Origin: Paenibacillus ihbetae
GTDB taxonomy: Bacteria > Bacillota > Bacilli > Paenibacillales > Paenibacillaceae
Direction: 5' to 3'
Assembly: GCF_002741055.1 (NCBI RefSeq)
Contig: NZ_CP016809.1
Location: forward strand, 2,378,501 to 2,442,500
DNA length: 64,000 nucleotides
A program made the position numbers and the translations under genes. The notes under the pieces are model-generated. The model was given only the letters and a program-made list of their open reading frames with translations, did not search any database and was not told the origin of the DNA. Shown piece after piece: positions 7,636-16,665 of this stretch. Each line of letters opens with the position of its first letter. Position 1 is the first letter of the stretch.

Positions 7636-8685
7636 TCAGCTTTCGTCACCTGCCTTCTCCGGCCCGGACGGGACGGCCTGCAGCTCCTGGGCAGCGTCTG
7701 CCGTGTCAGGAGCTGCGGGCTCCTCGGGAACTGCAGGCACGACGACTTCAGGCTGACGCGCCGCGGGCTCCTCGATAACCGCAGATGCGGCGACATTTGG
7801 CTGATGCACGTCCTGCTCCTTGCTAGCTGTGGGTGCGATGACTTCCGGCTCAGCTGGTTCCTCGCTAGCCGTGGGTGCGACGACTTCCGGCTCATGCATG
7901 GCTGGCTCCTCGCTAGCTGTGGGTGCGACGACTTCCAGCTGATGTGCTGCTGGCTCTTTGGGAGCTACGGGTGCGATGGCTTCAGGCCGACGCTGTGCTT
8001 CCGGTCCCGATTCTTCCCCCGGGGTGACGAGGTAGCCGTCGCGAAGCATGATCGTTTTCTTCATTTGGGCCGCAACTTCCATTTCATGCGTGACGATAAC
8101 GAACGTCGTGTTCATCGATTGGTTGAGCGTCATCATGATGCGGAGAATCTCCTCTTCCGTCCTGGTGTCGAGGTTGCCGGTCGGCTCATCCGCAAAAATG
8201 ACGGAGGGCTCCGTAATTAGCGACCGCGCGATACTGACCCGCTGCTGCTGCCCTCCCGAGAGCTGGGAAGGATACATCTCGGCCTTATCGCCGATGCCCG
8301 TAATCTCCAGAAGCTCCATCGCTTTCTTTCGGCGCTTAGATCTTGGTACGGATTGGAAGACGAGCGGAAGCTCTACATTCTCCTGCACCGTCAGCGTAGG
8401 AATCAATTCATATGCTTGAAAAATAAATCCGATATGCTTCCGCCGAAAGACGGCAAGCTTGTTCTCGTTATATTTGACAATATCCTGGCCGGCGATATAA
8501 ATATGGCCCTCCGTCGGCTTCATAAGCCCGGCCATCAGGTTTAGCAGCGTGGATTTGCCCGAGCCCGAGCTGCCAAGGAGGGCGATCATCTCGCCTGCCT
8601 TGACCTCGAACTCGATATTATGAAGCACCTTTAATACCTCGCTGCCGTTTTTGAAGCTGTGCGATACATTTTCCAAACGCAACAT
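7636..8685 (-). CDS. MacB/LolD-type ABC ATPase with a repetitive proline-rich C-terminal tail
   Basis: Residues 1 to about 225 are a complete ATPase: Walker A GSSGSGKST, signature LSGGQQQR, Walker B VIFADEPTGNLD and switch histidine in VTHEM. Stand-alone family members are about 225-250 residues, but this one runs on for about 120 more. That tail is made of degenerate units of about 16 residues around EPEVVAPTASEEPA, at least five copies, low in complexity and acidic. The underlying DNA is also repeated (about 7740-7980). The tail is in frame and ends just before the permease gene, so it looks real rather than a frameshift product. It energises the adjacent permease; the tail's role is unknown. 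Confidence 0.85.
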   Translation of the reverse strand: MLRLENVSHSFKNGSEVLKVLHNIEFEVKAGEMIALLGSSGSGKSTLLNLMAGLMKPTEGHIYIAGQDIVKYNENKLAVFRRKHIGFIFQAYELIPTLTVQENVELPLVFQSVPRSKRRKKAMELLEITGIGDKAEMYPSQLSGGQQQRVSIARSLITEPSVIFADEPTGNLDTRTEEEILRIMMTLNQSMNTTFVIVTHEMEVAAQMKKTIMLRDGYLVTPGEESGPEAQRRPEAIAPVAPKEPAAHQLEVVAPTASEEPAMHEPEVVAPTASEEPAEPEVIAPTASKEQDVHQPNVAASAVIEEPAARQPEVVVPAVPEEPAAPDTADAAQELQAVPSGPEKAGDES

Positions 8686-8723
8686 GTTCGCCTTTTCCTC
8701 TCCCTGGTCCTTGGTTTCCCTAC

Positions 8724-11297
8724 TTACTCTTCCGGCGGCTCCACAACATTCGGATAGAACGTAACATTGTAGCTTTGAGTGCCGAGGGTGATCCGTTCAT
8801 TCTGGAATTCGTCCGCGAGCGTCAGGGTAAACCATCCGCCTTTCAATTTTTTGTACTGCTCATCCGTCATTTCAAACGATAGCGTCCTCGTGCCCGGAAC
8901 CTGGATGTCGGTCCCCGGCGTAAGGATGCGCTCCTGCGTCTGGCCCAGGGTGTCCTTGATCGTCAAAATCAGCTTGTGGCCGGCATCGGCAGCGGTGATG
9001 CTGTCGCTTCGCTTCACGTCCACCGTGATATTCATGGAGATGCTGGAGCTGCCCTCCTGTAAATGCCCCGTCGCTTTCGTCACGGAAATGCTGTAAGGAT
9101 ACCAGTCAAGCGCAGTCAGATTGGAGCTTGCGGCCGGACGAACCGGATTCAGCTGCATCTTCTTCACGCCCAGGACGCCGCTCACGTCTTTACCCGGCTC
9201 GGCAAGCTTGCCTCCGGACATCGCCGTGCCCAAGGCAAGCCCCAAGCCTCCGGCCGTCCCCTTCGGCACTCTGGCCCAGAATACGACCGATTGTTTGCCT
9301 CCCGGCTGAATCGGCGTTTCCGGCTGCACGGTATCGGCTTCGTAAATTTTCCCGTCCGTTCCCTGGAAATATCCTTTCAGCAAGGCAGCTTGTACCCGGC
9401 GCGCTTCCCCGCTGGTCAGCGTCAGTTCGGTATAAATGATGTCCGAATCCGCTCCTTCGTAAATCAGCGTCCTTCTCTCTTGCGCTTCTGCCCGTTTCCC
9501 GGCCGTCGTGACGGTATACGGCTTCCCTTTCTCCAGCAGCTCGATCGACTGCGTATGTCCAGGCGTGGTCAGGGTAAGGAAAGGCGTCTTCACGCTTTCC
9601 TGCTGGGCAAACAGCTTGAAGCGAAGCGTGCGGATATCCTTCGTGTACGGAATTTTGGCCAGGACGGACACCTCGGTGGATGCTCCCGGGGCGATCATGG
9701 AGCCCTGCTCCCCGGCAATGACCTCGGGGCTTGCGAGCACGGTCTTTTCGTCCGCGGTGACATCCGCCTTCAGCTCAGGCAGCTGCAGGGCGTTCGTCTC
9801 ATGGGTATTGCGCAATCGCAGCTTGGCAACAATAAGATCCGTATCCTGCCATGGCAGACGCTGAATGGATTCCAGCGTGTAAGCAAACCCGCCGGCGCTC
9901 TGAGGCGCATACTCAACCCCGATGGAGGACTGGCGTTCCGTCTGATAAGGTATGCTGAAGTAGGCCAAAGGCAGACTCACTTTGCTTGGATCCTCCGGTC
10001 CTGTGCTTCCACCCGATCCCTCCTGAACCGCAGGCGGTGAAGGTGTGCGCTCATCGCCCAATGCTTCGATCATCTGCAGCTTCAACCGGTCCTGCTTGAG
10101 CTCCATCGGCAGGGAGATTTCCAGCGTTAAGGTTTTCTCTTGCCCCGGCCGAAGCGTCAGCATCAGGCTGCTCTGATCTCCCGGCGCATAAGGATGGTAA
10201 GAGCCCTCCGACGCCTTGATCGCATAGTCATATGCCGGAACCTTGGCGGTCTTCTTCCCTTTGTTCTTGAAAGCCATCTCGATATTCCATATCCCCTGGT
10301 CCCCGGAAGAGCGCAGCGTGGCTTGACGGATTCTCGCCTCGACCGGCTGGCCGCCAATCGTCAGGGACTTGGCCGCGCCAGCAGGCACGTCCCATTTAGG
10401 AGCGGTTGCGGCAGGCAGGCGGAACGAGCCTGCAGGCAGGCTCAGCTTCAAGGCTTCGTCCGTTTCCGTCCATAAAAAACGCAGGCCGGACGGTTTGAGA
10501 TACGATGGAACTTCTGTTATGTAATAAACCAGCTTTCGTTCTTTCGGCTGAATCGGCGTTCCCTCGGGCCCTGCCTCGCGCTGAAGCCGGAAGGAGCTGC
10601 CGCTCTTCGTGACCAAGAACGGGTCATAACCGCGGTCCGTCCATACGCTGCCGCCGTTATTTGTGATCGACATGCCAACCCTGGCGATGACTTTACCGTC
10701 ATATTTGATGATCTCCAGCGATTCCGACTTGACGGTAACCGGAGTTCCGCTCAGGCTCAGCTTTGCATGGACGCCTGAGTCAATCGCGGCCGAATAATTG
10801 GATGGCAGCTTGTAAGACCCGACACGCTCCAAATAGCCTTTGACCTTCGGATTCCATACATCCATAGCAAGCTTCATGCCGGACAATGAGGGACTGTCCG
10901 TCTTGACGTAATAGGTTACGGTCATGCTTTGACCCGGCTCGACCTTCTTCTTCGCAAGGTCCTTGGAGATCGGATTGGCAGCCTTGACTGAACCGCCGGG
11001 AAGCACCGCTTTGGGGAAGTAAGTGACGAGCCGGGCCGCGGCTTTTCCTCCATTCTTGTATTGGAGGGTAAATACGGCCACGCTGTCTCCGTTCTGCTGC
11101 CACACATCGGCTTGCACAAGCGTAGCCGTGACGCCGCCGCCGAGCTTCACGCGCCAGTCCAGAGCCGGAATTTGGGCTGCGGCAGATCCGGAAACCTGCG
11201 GTGACGCCGTCTTAGACGCAGCCGCATCGGCATGCGGAGCGGCCGCCAACGTTGCAGCCAACAGAACGGCTGCCGCTTTGTACCTTTTTTTCTTCAT
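8724..11297 (-). CDS. large secreted beta-rich protein of unknown function
   Basis: An 857-residue exported protein and first gene of the macAB-like operon. The N-terminus is a signal peptide (MKKKRYKAAAVLLAATLAAA, cleavage probably near ADA-AA). The mature chain is almost entirely beta-strand-like and seems built of four or five Ig-like sandwiches with recurring text such as GQSMTVTYYVK, GQEKTLTLEISLP, GGKQSVVFWARVP and LDWYPYSISVTK, as in bacterial DUF4352-like or COG1470-like domains. No catalytic motif is visible. I use the ATG before KKKRYK; a TTG nine codons upstream overlaps the GGAAAGGAG site. The context suggests a partner or substrate of the transporter, which is inference only. Confidence 0.75.
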   Translation of the reverse strand: MKKKRYKAAAVLLAATLAAAPHADAAASKTASPQVSGSAAAQIPALDWRVKLGGGVTATLVQADVWQQNGDSVAVFTLQYKNGGKAAARLVTYFPKAVLPGGSVKAANPISKDLAKKKVEPGQSMTVTYYVKTDSPSLSGMKLAMDVWNPKVKGYLERVGSYKLPSNYSAAIDSGVHAKLSLSGTPVTVKSESLEIIKYDGKVIARVGMSITNNGGSVWTDRGYDPFLVTKSGSSFRLQREAGPEGTPIQPKERKLVYYITEVPSYLKPSGLRFLWTETDEALKLSLPAGSFRLPAATAPKWDVPAGAAKSLTIGGQPVEARIRQATLRSSGDQGIWNIEMAFKNKGKKTAKVPAYDYAIKASEGSYHPYAPGDQSSLMLTLRPGQEKTLTLEISLPMELKQDRLKLQMIEALGDERTPSPPAVQEGSGGSTGPEDPSKVSLPLAYFSIPYQTERQSSIGVEYAPQSAGGFAYTLESIQRLPWQDTDLIVAKLRLRNTHETNALQLPELKADVTADEKTVLASPEVIAGEQGSMIAPGASTEVSVLAKIPYTKDIRTLRFKLFAQQESVKTPFLTLTTPGHTQSIELLEKGKPYTVTTAGKRAEAQERRTLIYEGADSDIIYTELTLTSGEARRVQAALLKGYFQGTDGKIYEADTVQPETPIQPGGKQSVVFWARVPKGTAGGLGLALGTAMSGGKLAEPGKDVSGVLGVKKMQLNPVRPAASSNLTALDWYPYSISVTKATGHLQEGSSSISMNITVDVKRSDSITAADAGHKLILTIKDTLGQTQERILTPGTDIQVPGTRTLSFEMTDEQYKKLKGGWFTLTLADEFQNERITLGTQSYNVTFYPNVVEPPEE

Positions 11298-11442
11298 ATT
11301 ATGAAACTGCTCCTTTCCGCCCAAGCACCCCCGATCGATTCCAATCGACGGAATGTGATGGCTATACTAGAATAACGATAGATTCGCGGAGAAAGTTTGG
11401 ATTCCCGTTCCAACGATCTTTCAGACTTTTCAAACATAAAAG

Positions 11443-11472
11443 TTGATTTAATCCCCCCAAACGGTTTAATAT
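11443..11472 (+). promoter_or_regulatory. probable sigma-A promoter of sodA
   Basis: TTGATT, an 18-base spacer, then TAATAT, about 110 bases before the sodA start. This divergent spacer (11298-11581) otherwise holds no gene. Confidence 0.4.
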
Positions 11473-11581
11473 ATGTAGTGTAGCTGATGTTACATACTGC
11501 ATTGCCCGGATGATAAGGACTTCCTGAACAAGGACGGCCTTGATCATAACCAAAAAACTAATTTACAGGAGGTTTTCATTT

Positions 11582-12190
11582 ATGGCATTCCAATTACCAC
11601 CTCTTCCTTACGCAAACGACGCGCTCGAGCCTCACATCGACGCACAAACGATGGAGATCCATCACGATCGCCATCATAACACGTACGTAACCAACCTGAA
11701 CGCTGCCCTGGAGAGCGCTCCGGAGCTTCAAGACAAATCCCTTGAAGAGCTGATTTCGAATCTGGACGCCGTTCCTGAAAGCATCCGCACGGCAGTTCGC
11801 AACAACGGCGGCGGCCATGCCAACCACTCCCTGTTCTGGGAAGTTATCGGACCAAACGGCGGCGGACAACCTACCGGCGCTCTGGCTGACGCAATCAACA
11901 ACGAGCTTGGCGGCTTCGATAAATTCAAGGAAGATTTCACGAAGGCAGCTACTACCCGTTTCGGCAGCGGTTGGGCATGGCTCGTTGTGAAAGACGGCAA
12001 ATTGGCCGTAACTAGCACACCGAACCAAGACAGCCCGCTCATGGAAGGTCAAACGCCTCTTCTCGGCCTTGACGTTTGGGAGCATGCTTACTACCTGAAA
12101 TATCAAAACAAACGCCCTGATTACATCTCCGCATTCTGGAACGTTGTAAACTGGGAAGAAGTCGGCAAACGCTACGAAAGCTCGAAGTAA
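11582..12190 (+). CDS. sodA: superoxide dismutase [Mn]
   Basis: A 202-residue cytoplasmic enzyme that dismutates superoxide. All four metal ligands are visible: His27 (EIHHDRHH), His82 ([11 protein letters not shown]), Asp164 and His168 ([15 protein letters not shown]). The GGGHANH context and overall sequence are those of Bacillus manganese SodA rather than the iron form. The ribosome binding site CAGGAGG sits 7 bases before the ATG. It is monocistronic, with its own promoter and terminator. Confidence 0.97.
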   Translation: MAFQLPPLPYANDALEPHIDAQTMEIHHDRHHNTYVTNLNAALESAPELQDKSLEELISNLDAVPESIRTAVRNNGGGHANHSLFWEVIGPNGGGQPTGALADAINNELGGFDKFKEDFTKAATTRFGSGWAWLVVKDGKLAVTSTPNQDSPLMEGQTPLLGLDVWEHAYYLKYQNKRPDYISAFWNVVNWEEVGKRYESSK

Positions 12191-12229
12191 TCCAGCGTTC
12201 TCGCTCTGAGCGAAGCCGATTATAATAAG

Positions 12230-12276
12230 GAGCTGTCTCGCAAGCAGATCATGCTGCGGCGGGACGGCTCTTTTTT
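12230..12276 (+). terminator. sodA terminator
   Basis: GAGCTGTC and GACGGCTC form the stem (one wobble), extended by CGC and GCG, and are followed by six T residues. Confidence 0.75.
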
Positions 12277-12288
12277 ATGTGTTGAATA

Positions 12289-12339
12289 TAAAAAAGTGGA
12301 GTACAGGGCGGCTCACGAAAGAGCAGCTGTTCTCCACTT
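12289..12339 (-). terminator. terminator of the acpS-mutY-MFS operon
   Basis: On the minus strand AAGTGGAG pairs with CTCCACTT, with inner pairing of ACAG/CTGT and GCTC/GAGC, followed by TTTTTTATATT. Confidence 0.75.
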
Positions 12340-12408
12340 GTTGAGTTTTTTGACGAGGTGCGTTCAAGCCGATTGACAGAACCCCTGCCTCCCTGGTCAT
12401 TCAGGCGA

Positions 12409-13635
12409 TTAGGCTCCGGCGGACGGCCCGGACTCGTAACAGCGAGCCTTGGACGGGGCATAAGCCGCGATGAGCAGGATCAGCGAGACCGCGCACGCCG
12501 CGCCGGCACCGATGAGACATACCGTCTGCAGAGACCACAGATCTGCGGCTACGCCAAGCAGCAGCGTCAGCATGATCTGCACGATTCCTTCCAGTAAGCG
12601 CGTCACGCTGCTGAAACGTCCCATGAGGTCGATCGGAACCTGGTTTTGAAAAAACGTCATATAACCGGCATTCGCAAACGATGAGAAGAAGCCGAAAATA
12701 ACAAATCCCGCTGCCGCCACCGCATATCCGTTCGATGCATAGAAAACGAAATATCCGACACTCGACAGCAGCGTTCCGGCCCCGATCAGCATGCGGACCG
12801 ACAGCCATTTCACGGTGAACGATGCCGCGGCGGAGCCTGCAAGGTACCCTGCCCCCGCTACGCTCACAAGCAAGCCGTAATCCTCATCCCCCAGCTGAAG
12901 CACCTGCTTGATAAAGGTCGCCTCCTGCGAGTCCAGCGCGAAGCCCAGCAGCATTGCCGCTTGGAACAAAATATAGATGAGCACAAAATAAGCTGCCGCC
13001 TTCCCGAAGTCAAGCACGGCGATCCAATCCTTGACCAGCATCTTCAAGGTCATGCCGGCGCGTTTGCCGTCTTCGCTTCCCGGCGCATCCACATCCGGCA
13101 GGAAATAAATCGCCAGCGCGCACAGGAAGAAGGAAACGGCGTTGATGATAATGCTGATGCGGATATCCGTGTATGCGATCAAGACGCCCGAGATAGCCGG
13201 ACCCAACAGAGCCGCGCCGGAGGAGGCAAAGCTGGACCAGGCGTTAAAGGTCTTGCGCTGTTCCGCCGGCACCAGCTTCGTGACGTACGTAATCGACGTC
13301 GGCCCGAAGAATGCCCCCGCTACGCTGATCAAAAACATGATCGCATAAATCCCCCACACCGACGTCATAAACGGGATCAGGGCGATAAGCGCGCCACGGA
13401 TCACGTCCGTCATGATCATCAGCGTGCGCTTGTTGGCCCGGTCGATGATGCTGCCGGCCCATGAGTTGGTGAGCAGCGTAGCGAGCGGACGGATGATAAA
13501 CAAGCCGGCCACTGCGGCCGGCGATCCCGTCATGTTCAACACAAGCAAATTGATAGCAACGAGATAAATCCAGTTCCCCAAGTTCGAAACGCCGATTCCG
13601 GCGATATACAGCAGCCCATGTTTCCAGCTATGCAA
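12409..13635 (-). CDS. MFS transporter, putative drug exporter
   Basis: A 408-residue, 12-helix major facilitator. The loop 2-3 motif appears as NSWAGSIIDRANKRTLMI, close to the MFS signature G-x-x-x-D-R-x-x-R. The enterobactin/macrolide-type subfamily (MFS_3) has this size and the ending seen here. The start is a TTG with AAGGAG about 12 bases upstream, somewhat far. It follows mutY by 29 bases and is likely co-transcribed with acpS and mutY. Substrate unknown. Confidence 0.82.
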   Translation of the reverse strand: MHSWKHGLLYIAGIGVSNLGNWIYLVAINLLVLNMTGSPAAVAGLFIIRPLATLLTNSWAGSIIDRANKRTLMIMTDVIRGALIALIPFMTSVWGIYAIMFLISVAGAFFGPTSITYVTKLVPAEQRKTFNAWSSFASSGAALLGPAISGVLIAYTDIRISIIINAVSFFLCALAIYFLPDVDAPGSEDGKRAGMTLKMLVKDWIAVLDFGKAAAYFVLIYILFQAAMLLGFALDSQEATFIKQVLQLGDEDYGLLVSVAGAGYLAGSAAASFTVKWLSVRMLIGAGTLLSSVGYFVFYASNGYAVAAAGFVIFGFFSSFANAGYMTFFQNQVPIDLMGRFSSVTRLLEGIVQIMLTLLLGVAADLWSLQTVCLIGAGAACAVSLILLIAAYAPSKARCYESGPSAGA

Positions 13636-13664
13636 GCAGCATCACAGCTCCTTCGTCTTATCCT

Positions 13665-14951
13665 CTATCGCGAACCGGCAGCATCCCTCTTGGAGAAATA
13701 GGAGGTAAGGATGCGGATGAACACGTTCGGAAAGGCGTACCGCTCCATATCGCCGGCATCGATCCAGCGATAATCATTCGTCTCCCCTGCCTCGTAGGCA
13801 GCAGCGATCTCAGCGGCCTGCAGCCCGCTAAGGGATTCCGGCTCCTCCTGCCATACACAGCGGTAGACGGACATCTTCCACTGGATATGGCTGAACGTGT
13901 GCTCGGCATCCATGTAATGACCGATCGGCCTTGCCGGAATTCCTTCCGCAAGCAAGCCATCCGTAAGCCCGATGACGGCGGCGGCAGCGGCCCTCTCGGG
14001 TGGCACAACGACCGCCCCGGAATGAACGGAGGCCGTATCGGACGCTGCCGCGCTCCTCTTGGTCGATACCGTGCTCGCATCCGGCGGCTCGGTGACTCCC
14101 TTGGTCGATACCGCGCTCAGACTGGAAGGCACTTCAATATGCGGAAGCTCCCACATCCCGGCCAGCAGCCCTGCCGCCGGCCGTTTGCGGATCAGGATCT
14201 TCCCTTCATGCACGCCGGTTCCTTCCACGATGGCTGCCAGCCGATGCTCGGGACGCGGAGGCTTCGCCTTCGTCTTAACGGGAAGCGATTCCTCCTTCCC
14301 TTCCAGCCTGCCCGCGCAGTGCTCCATGACCGGACATACAAGGCATTTTGGGGATTTAGGCGTACAGATCAACGCCCCTAGCTCCATTAACGCCTGGGTG
14401 AAATCCGAAGCCCTCCCCTCCGGAACGAGCGTTAGCACCAGCTCCTCCATCCGGGTACGTGTTTTGATCTTCATAATGTCATCTTCGATTAAAAAATATC
14501 TGGACAGCACCCGCATCACGTTCCCGTCCACTGCTGCGGCGGGGATGTTGAACGCAATGCTGCGGATGGCGCCGGCCGTATAGGGACCGACGCCTTTTAG
14601 ACCGGCGACTTCCTCTTTGCCGCTCGGCATCACCCCGCCGTACTGCTCCGTAATCTGCCGTGCAGCACTCTGCAGGTTGCGGGCCCGGGAATAATACCCA
14701 AGACCTTCCCAGCACTTCAACACGTCGTCTTCCGGCGCGTCCGCGAGTGCCTCGATGGTCGGGAAGCGCTCAATGAAGCGGTGGAAATAAGGAATTACCG
14801 TGTCCACCCTTGTCTGCTGCAGCATTATTTCGGATACCCATATATGATAGGGGTCGCGTGATCTTCGCCATGGCAGATCCCTTTTATTAACGTCATACCA
14901 ATTCAGCAGCTCGCTGCTGAAATATCTATCGTGATTGCGCTCTGTGTGCAT
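13665..14951 (-). CDS. mutY: A/G-specific adenine DNA glycosylase MutY
   Basis: Removes adenine mispaired with 8-oxoguanine. In the 428-residue protein, Glu41 (VSEIMLQQT) is the catalytic acid, the helix-hairpin-helix is LKGVGPYTAGAI, Asp142 (VDGNVMRVLSR) is the catalytic aspartate, and C-x6-C-x2-C-x5-C at 196-212 binds the 4Fe-4S cluster. The C-terminal Nudix-like domain recognises 8-oxoguanine. Unusually, that domain is interrupted at about 275-325 by a Ser/Thr/Ala-rich low-complexity insert with a repeated VSTK text, and matching DNA is repeated at 14055-14125. This explains a length above the usual 350-390. AAGGAG precedes the ATG; acpS lies 19 bases upstream. Confidence 0.95.
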   Translation of the reverse strand: MHTERNHDRYFSSELLNWYDVNKRDLPWRRSRDPYHIWVSEIMLQQTRVDTVIPYFHRFIERFPTIEALADAPEDDVLKCWEGLGYYSRARNLQSAARQITEQYGGVMPSGKEEVAGLKGVGPYTAGAIRSIAFNIPAAAVDGNVMRVLSRYFLIEDDIMKIKTRTRMEELVLTLVPEGRASDFTQALMELGALICTPKSPKCLVCPVMEHCAGRLEGKEESLPVKTKAKPPRPEHRLAAIVEGTGVHEGKILIRKRPAAGLLAGMWELPHIEVPSSLSAVSTKGVTEPPDASTVSTKRSAAASDTASVHSGAVVVPPERAAAAAVIGLTDGLLAEGIPARPIGHYMDAEHTFSHIQWKMSVYRCVWQEEPESLSGLQAAEIAAAYEAGETNDYRWIDAGDMERYAFPNVFIRILTSYFSKRDAAGSR

Positions 14952-14970
14952 GCTAGTCTATCTCCTTCTG

Positions 14971-15372
14971 TTATCCTTGCCTGATCCTTTCCACGACTGC
15001 GAACGCAGAGGCCAGCTCCGGCTGGTGCGAAATGGTCAAATGGATCACGTAATCGGCTGGATCGCCGATCGACAGGCGGCTCCACGCTTCAGGGGACAAG
15101 CTGGCGATCGGCCGCCCGCCCGGATGCGGGAGCACTTCAATATCCCAGAAGCCGATGAGGCTTCCGATCCCGCAGCCGAAGGATTTCGATATCGCTTCCT
15201 TCGCCGCGAAGCGGCCGGCAACGAACTCGGTGCGCTTGGCGCCCTTCTGGAGCGCGATCTCCCGCTCTGCTTCGGTCAATACCCGTTCAACAAACTTTTC
15301 GCTATGCGGGCCGGTCATCAAAATTTCCACTCTCCGCATATCAAGCACATCATGTCCGATACCGTAAATCAC
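14971..15372 (-). CDS. acpS: holo-[acyl-carrier-protein] synthase
   Basis: A 133-residue enzyme that transfers 4'-phosphopantetheine from CoA to acyl carrier protein. Magnesium-binding residues are visible in MIYGIGHDVLDMRR (Asp8) and FAAKEAISKSFG (Glu), with WDIEVLPHPGGRP and THLTISHQPELASAFAVVE-like C-terminal motifs. I start at the GTG that gives MIYGIGHD, the family's usual N-terminus, with AAAAGGGG upstream. An ATG 13 codons further out would add an atypical extension. First gene of the acpS-mutY-MFS operon. Confidence 0.93.
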   Translation of the reverse strand: MIYGIGHDVLDMRRVEILMTGPHSEKFVERVLTEAEREIALQKGAKRTEFVAGRFAAKEAISKSFGCGIGSLIGFWDIEVLPHPGGRPIASLSPEAWSRLSIGDPADYVIHLTISHQPELASAFAVVERIRQG

Positions 15373-15537
15373 AATCGCTCGCGCCCCTTTTCTGATTTCT
15401 AGTCCGACCATTACTCTGCCTCAGACTATTGTATCAGTGCTTGTACCCGAAAAGCGAGATTTTCGTTGCACAATATAATTTCATGAAAAAATTACCGTAT
15501 GAGCACTTAAGCCCGGTCTGCACAAATTAGGATCGAT

Positions 15538-15589
15538 AGTAAACAAAACAGGGCTGACCCAGCAGTACATCTACTGATGGGGTCAGCCC
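15538..15589 (-). terminator. terminator downstream of nadE
   Basis: GGGCTGACCC (15551-15560) pairs perfectly with GGGTCAGCCC (15580-15589). On the minus strand the stem is followed by TGTTTTGTTT. The rest of the 370-base nadE-acpS spacer holds only the repeats at 15648-15739. Confidence 0.7.
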
Positions 15590-15647
15590 ATAGAATGTGA
15601 GAGTGTAAAAGAGAGTTGGTGCCCTGGGCGCTACAAGGCCCCGGCCG

Positions 15648-15739
15648 CGCTGCAAGTCCCTAAAAGGGGCTTGTTCACGCTTTTCGGGCCCTCAGGCCCG
15701 CTGCAAGTCCCCAAAAGGGACTTGCTCACGCTCTCCGGG
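15648..15739. repeat. tandem duplicated hairpin unit
   Basis: Two copies of a sequence of about 40 bases, spaced 51 bases apart, start at 15648 and 15699 with CGCTGCAAGTCCC. Each forms a hairpin. The second is perfect (GCAAGTCCC, loop CAAAA, GGGACTTGC); the first has wobble pairs. They lie immediately after the nadE stop. Confidence 0.6.
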
Positions 15740-15743
15740 GCTA

Positions 15744-16553
15744 TTAAATCCCCGGAATCGTATTCCGTTTATGCGCCGTTCGGCGATAGTAGCTCTCCAG
15801 CTTCTCCTGGACCTCCGGAGCCACCTGCTTGCCCTCCAGATAGTCGCTGTTATCCTCGTAGCTGATGCCGAGCTCCTTCTCGTCCGTCTGTCCTTCCCAC
15901 AGCCCTGCCGTAGGCGCCTTGTCCAGAATCGATTGCGGCACGCCCAAGTAAGAAGCCAGCTGGCGCACCTGGCGCTTGTTCAGGGAGCTAAGCGGCGTTA
16001 TGTCCACCGCGCCGTCGCCCCATTTGGTGTAGAAGCCGGTAATCGCTTCGGATGCGTGATCCGTGCCCACGACGAGCAGGTTCTGTTCGAACGCAAGCGC
16101 GTACTGGACGACCATCCGCACCCGGGCCTTTACGTTGCCTTTGCCCGGGATGCTGATATGCTTGTTGACTCCGATATTTTTCAAGCCATGCTCCACTTCC
16201 AGCGCAATCTCGTTGACGGCCTCCTCGATGTTGGTCTCGACCGTATATTTCAGATTAAAAGCTTTCGCCGTCGCATAGCTGTCAGCGATGTCCACCTGCT
16301 CGCCGTAGGGCTGAAATACACCCAGCGTTTTATATTCCTTGCCGGTCTCCTCCGTAAGCTCATCGGTTGCCCTCTTGCACAGGCCTGCGGCAACCGCGCT
16401 GTCGATGCCGCCGCTAATCGCGATAAGCAGACCCGACGTGCCGGAATTGGTGACATAGCTCTTGAGAAAATCCACCCGCTTGCGGACTTCTTCTTCCACA
16501 TTGATCGATGGCTTGACGCCCAGTTCGGCAATAATCTGTTCCTGTAGACTCAT
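15744..16553 (-). CDS. nadE: NH3-dependent NAD+ synthetase
   Basis: A 269-residue enzyme that amidates nicotinic acid adenine dinucleotide to NAD+ using ammonia and ATP. The ATP-pyrophosphatase P-loop SGGIDSAV is at about residues 48-55. GTDHASEAITGFYTKWGDG binds NaAD and ATP, and KAPTAGLWEGQTDEKELGISYE is the family's flexible loop. There is no glutaminase domain, so ammonia must be free. Length matches B. subtilis NadE. The start is a normal ATG with AAGGAG upstream. Confidence 0.96.
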   Translation of the reverse strand: MSLQEQIIAELGVKPSINVEEEVRKRVDFLKSYVTNSGTSGLLIAISGGIDSAVAAGLCKRATDELTEETGKEYKTLGVFQPYGEQVDIADSYATAKAFNLKYTVETNIEEAVNEIALEVEHGLKNIGVNKHISIPGKGNVKARVRMVVQYALAFEQNLLVVGTDHASEAITGFYTKWGDGAVDITPLSSLNKRQVRQLASYLGVPQSILDKAPTAGLWEGQTDEKELGISYEDNSDYLEGKQVAPEVQEKLESYYRRTAHKRNTIPGI

Positions 16554-16606
16554 CGTAAGACTCCTTTCAGAATGGCTTCTCTCTTCTCCTATGACGGCAC
16601 CTACAA

Positions 16607-16656
16607 CAAAAGCCCCGCGGCTTCGGAATAGGCCGAACGCTTCGGGGGCTTTGTTT
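16607..16656. terminator. terminator after the bacilliredoxin gene
   Basis: AAAGCCCC pairs with GGGGGCTTT; on the minus strand it is followed by TGTTGT, on the plus strand by GTTT. It separates the bacilliredoxin gene from nadE. Confidence 0.65.
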
Positions 16657-16665
16657 CTGCCATCC

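Noticed and set aside
7636-8010. Frameshift explanation for the ATPase tail
   Set aside because: The repeats stay in one frame with consistent residues and end at a normal stop just before the permease start.
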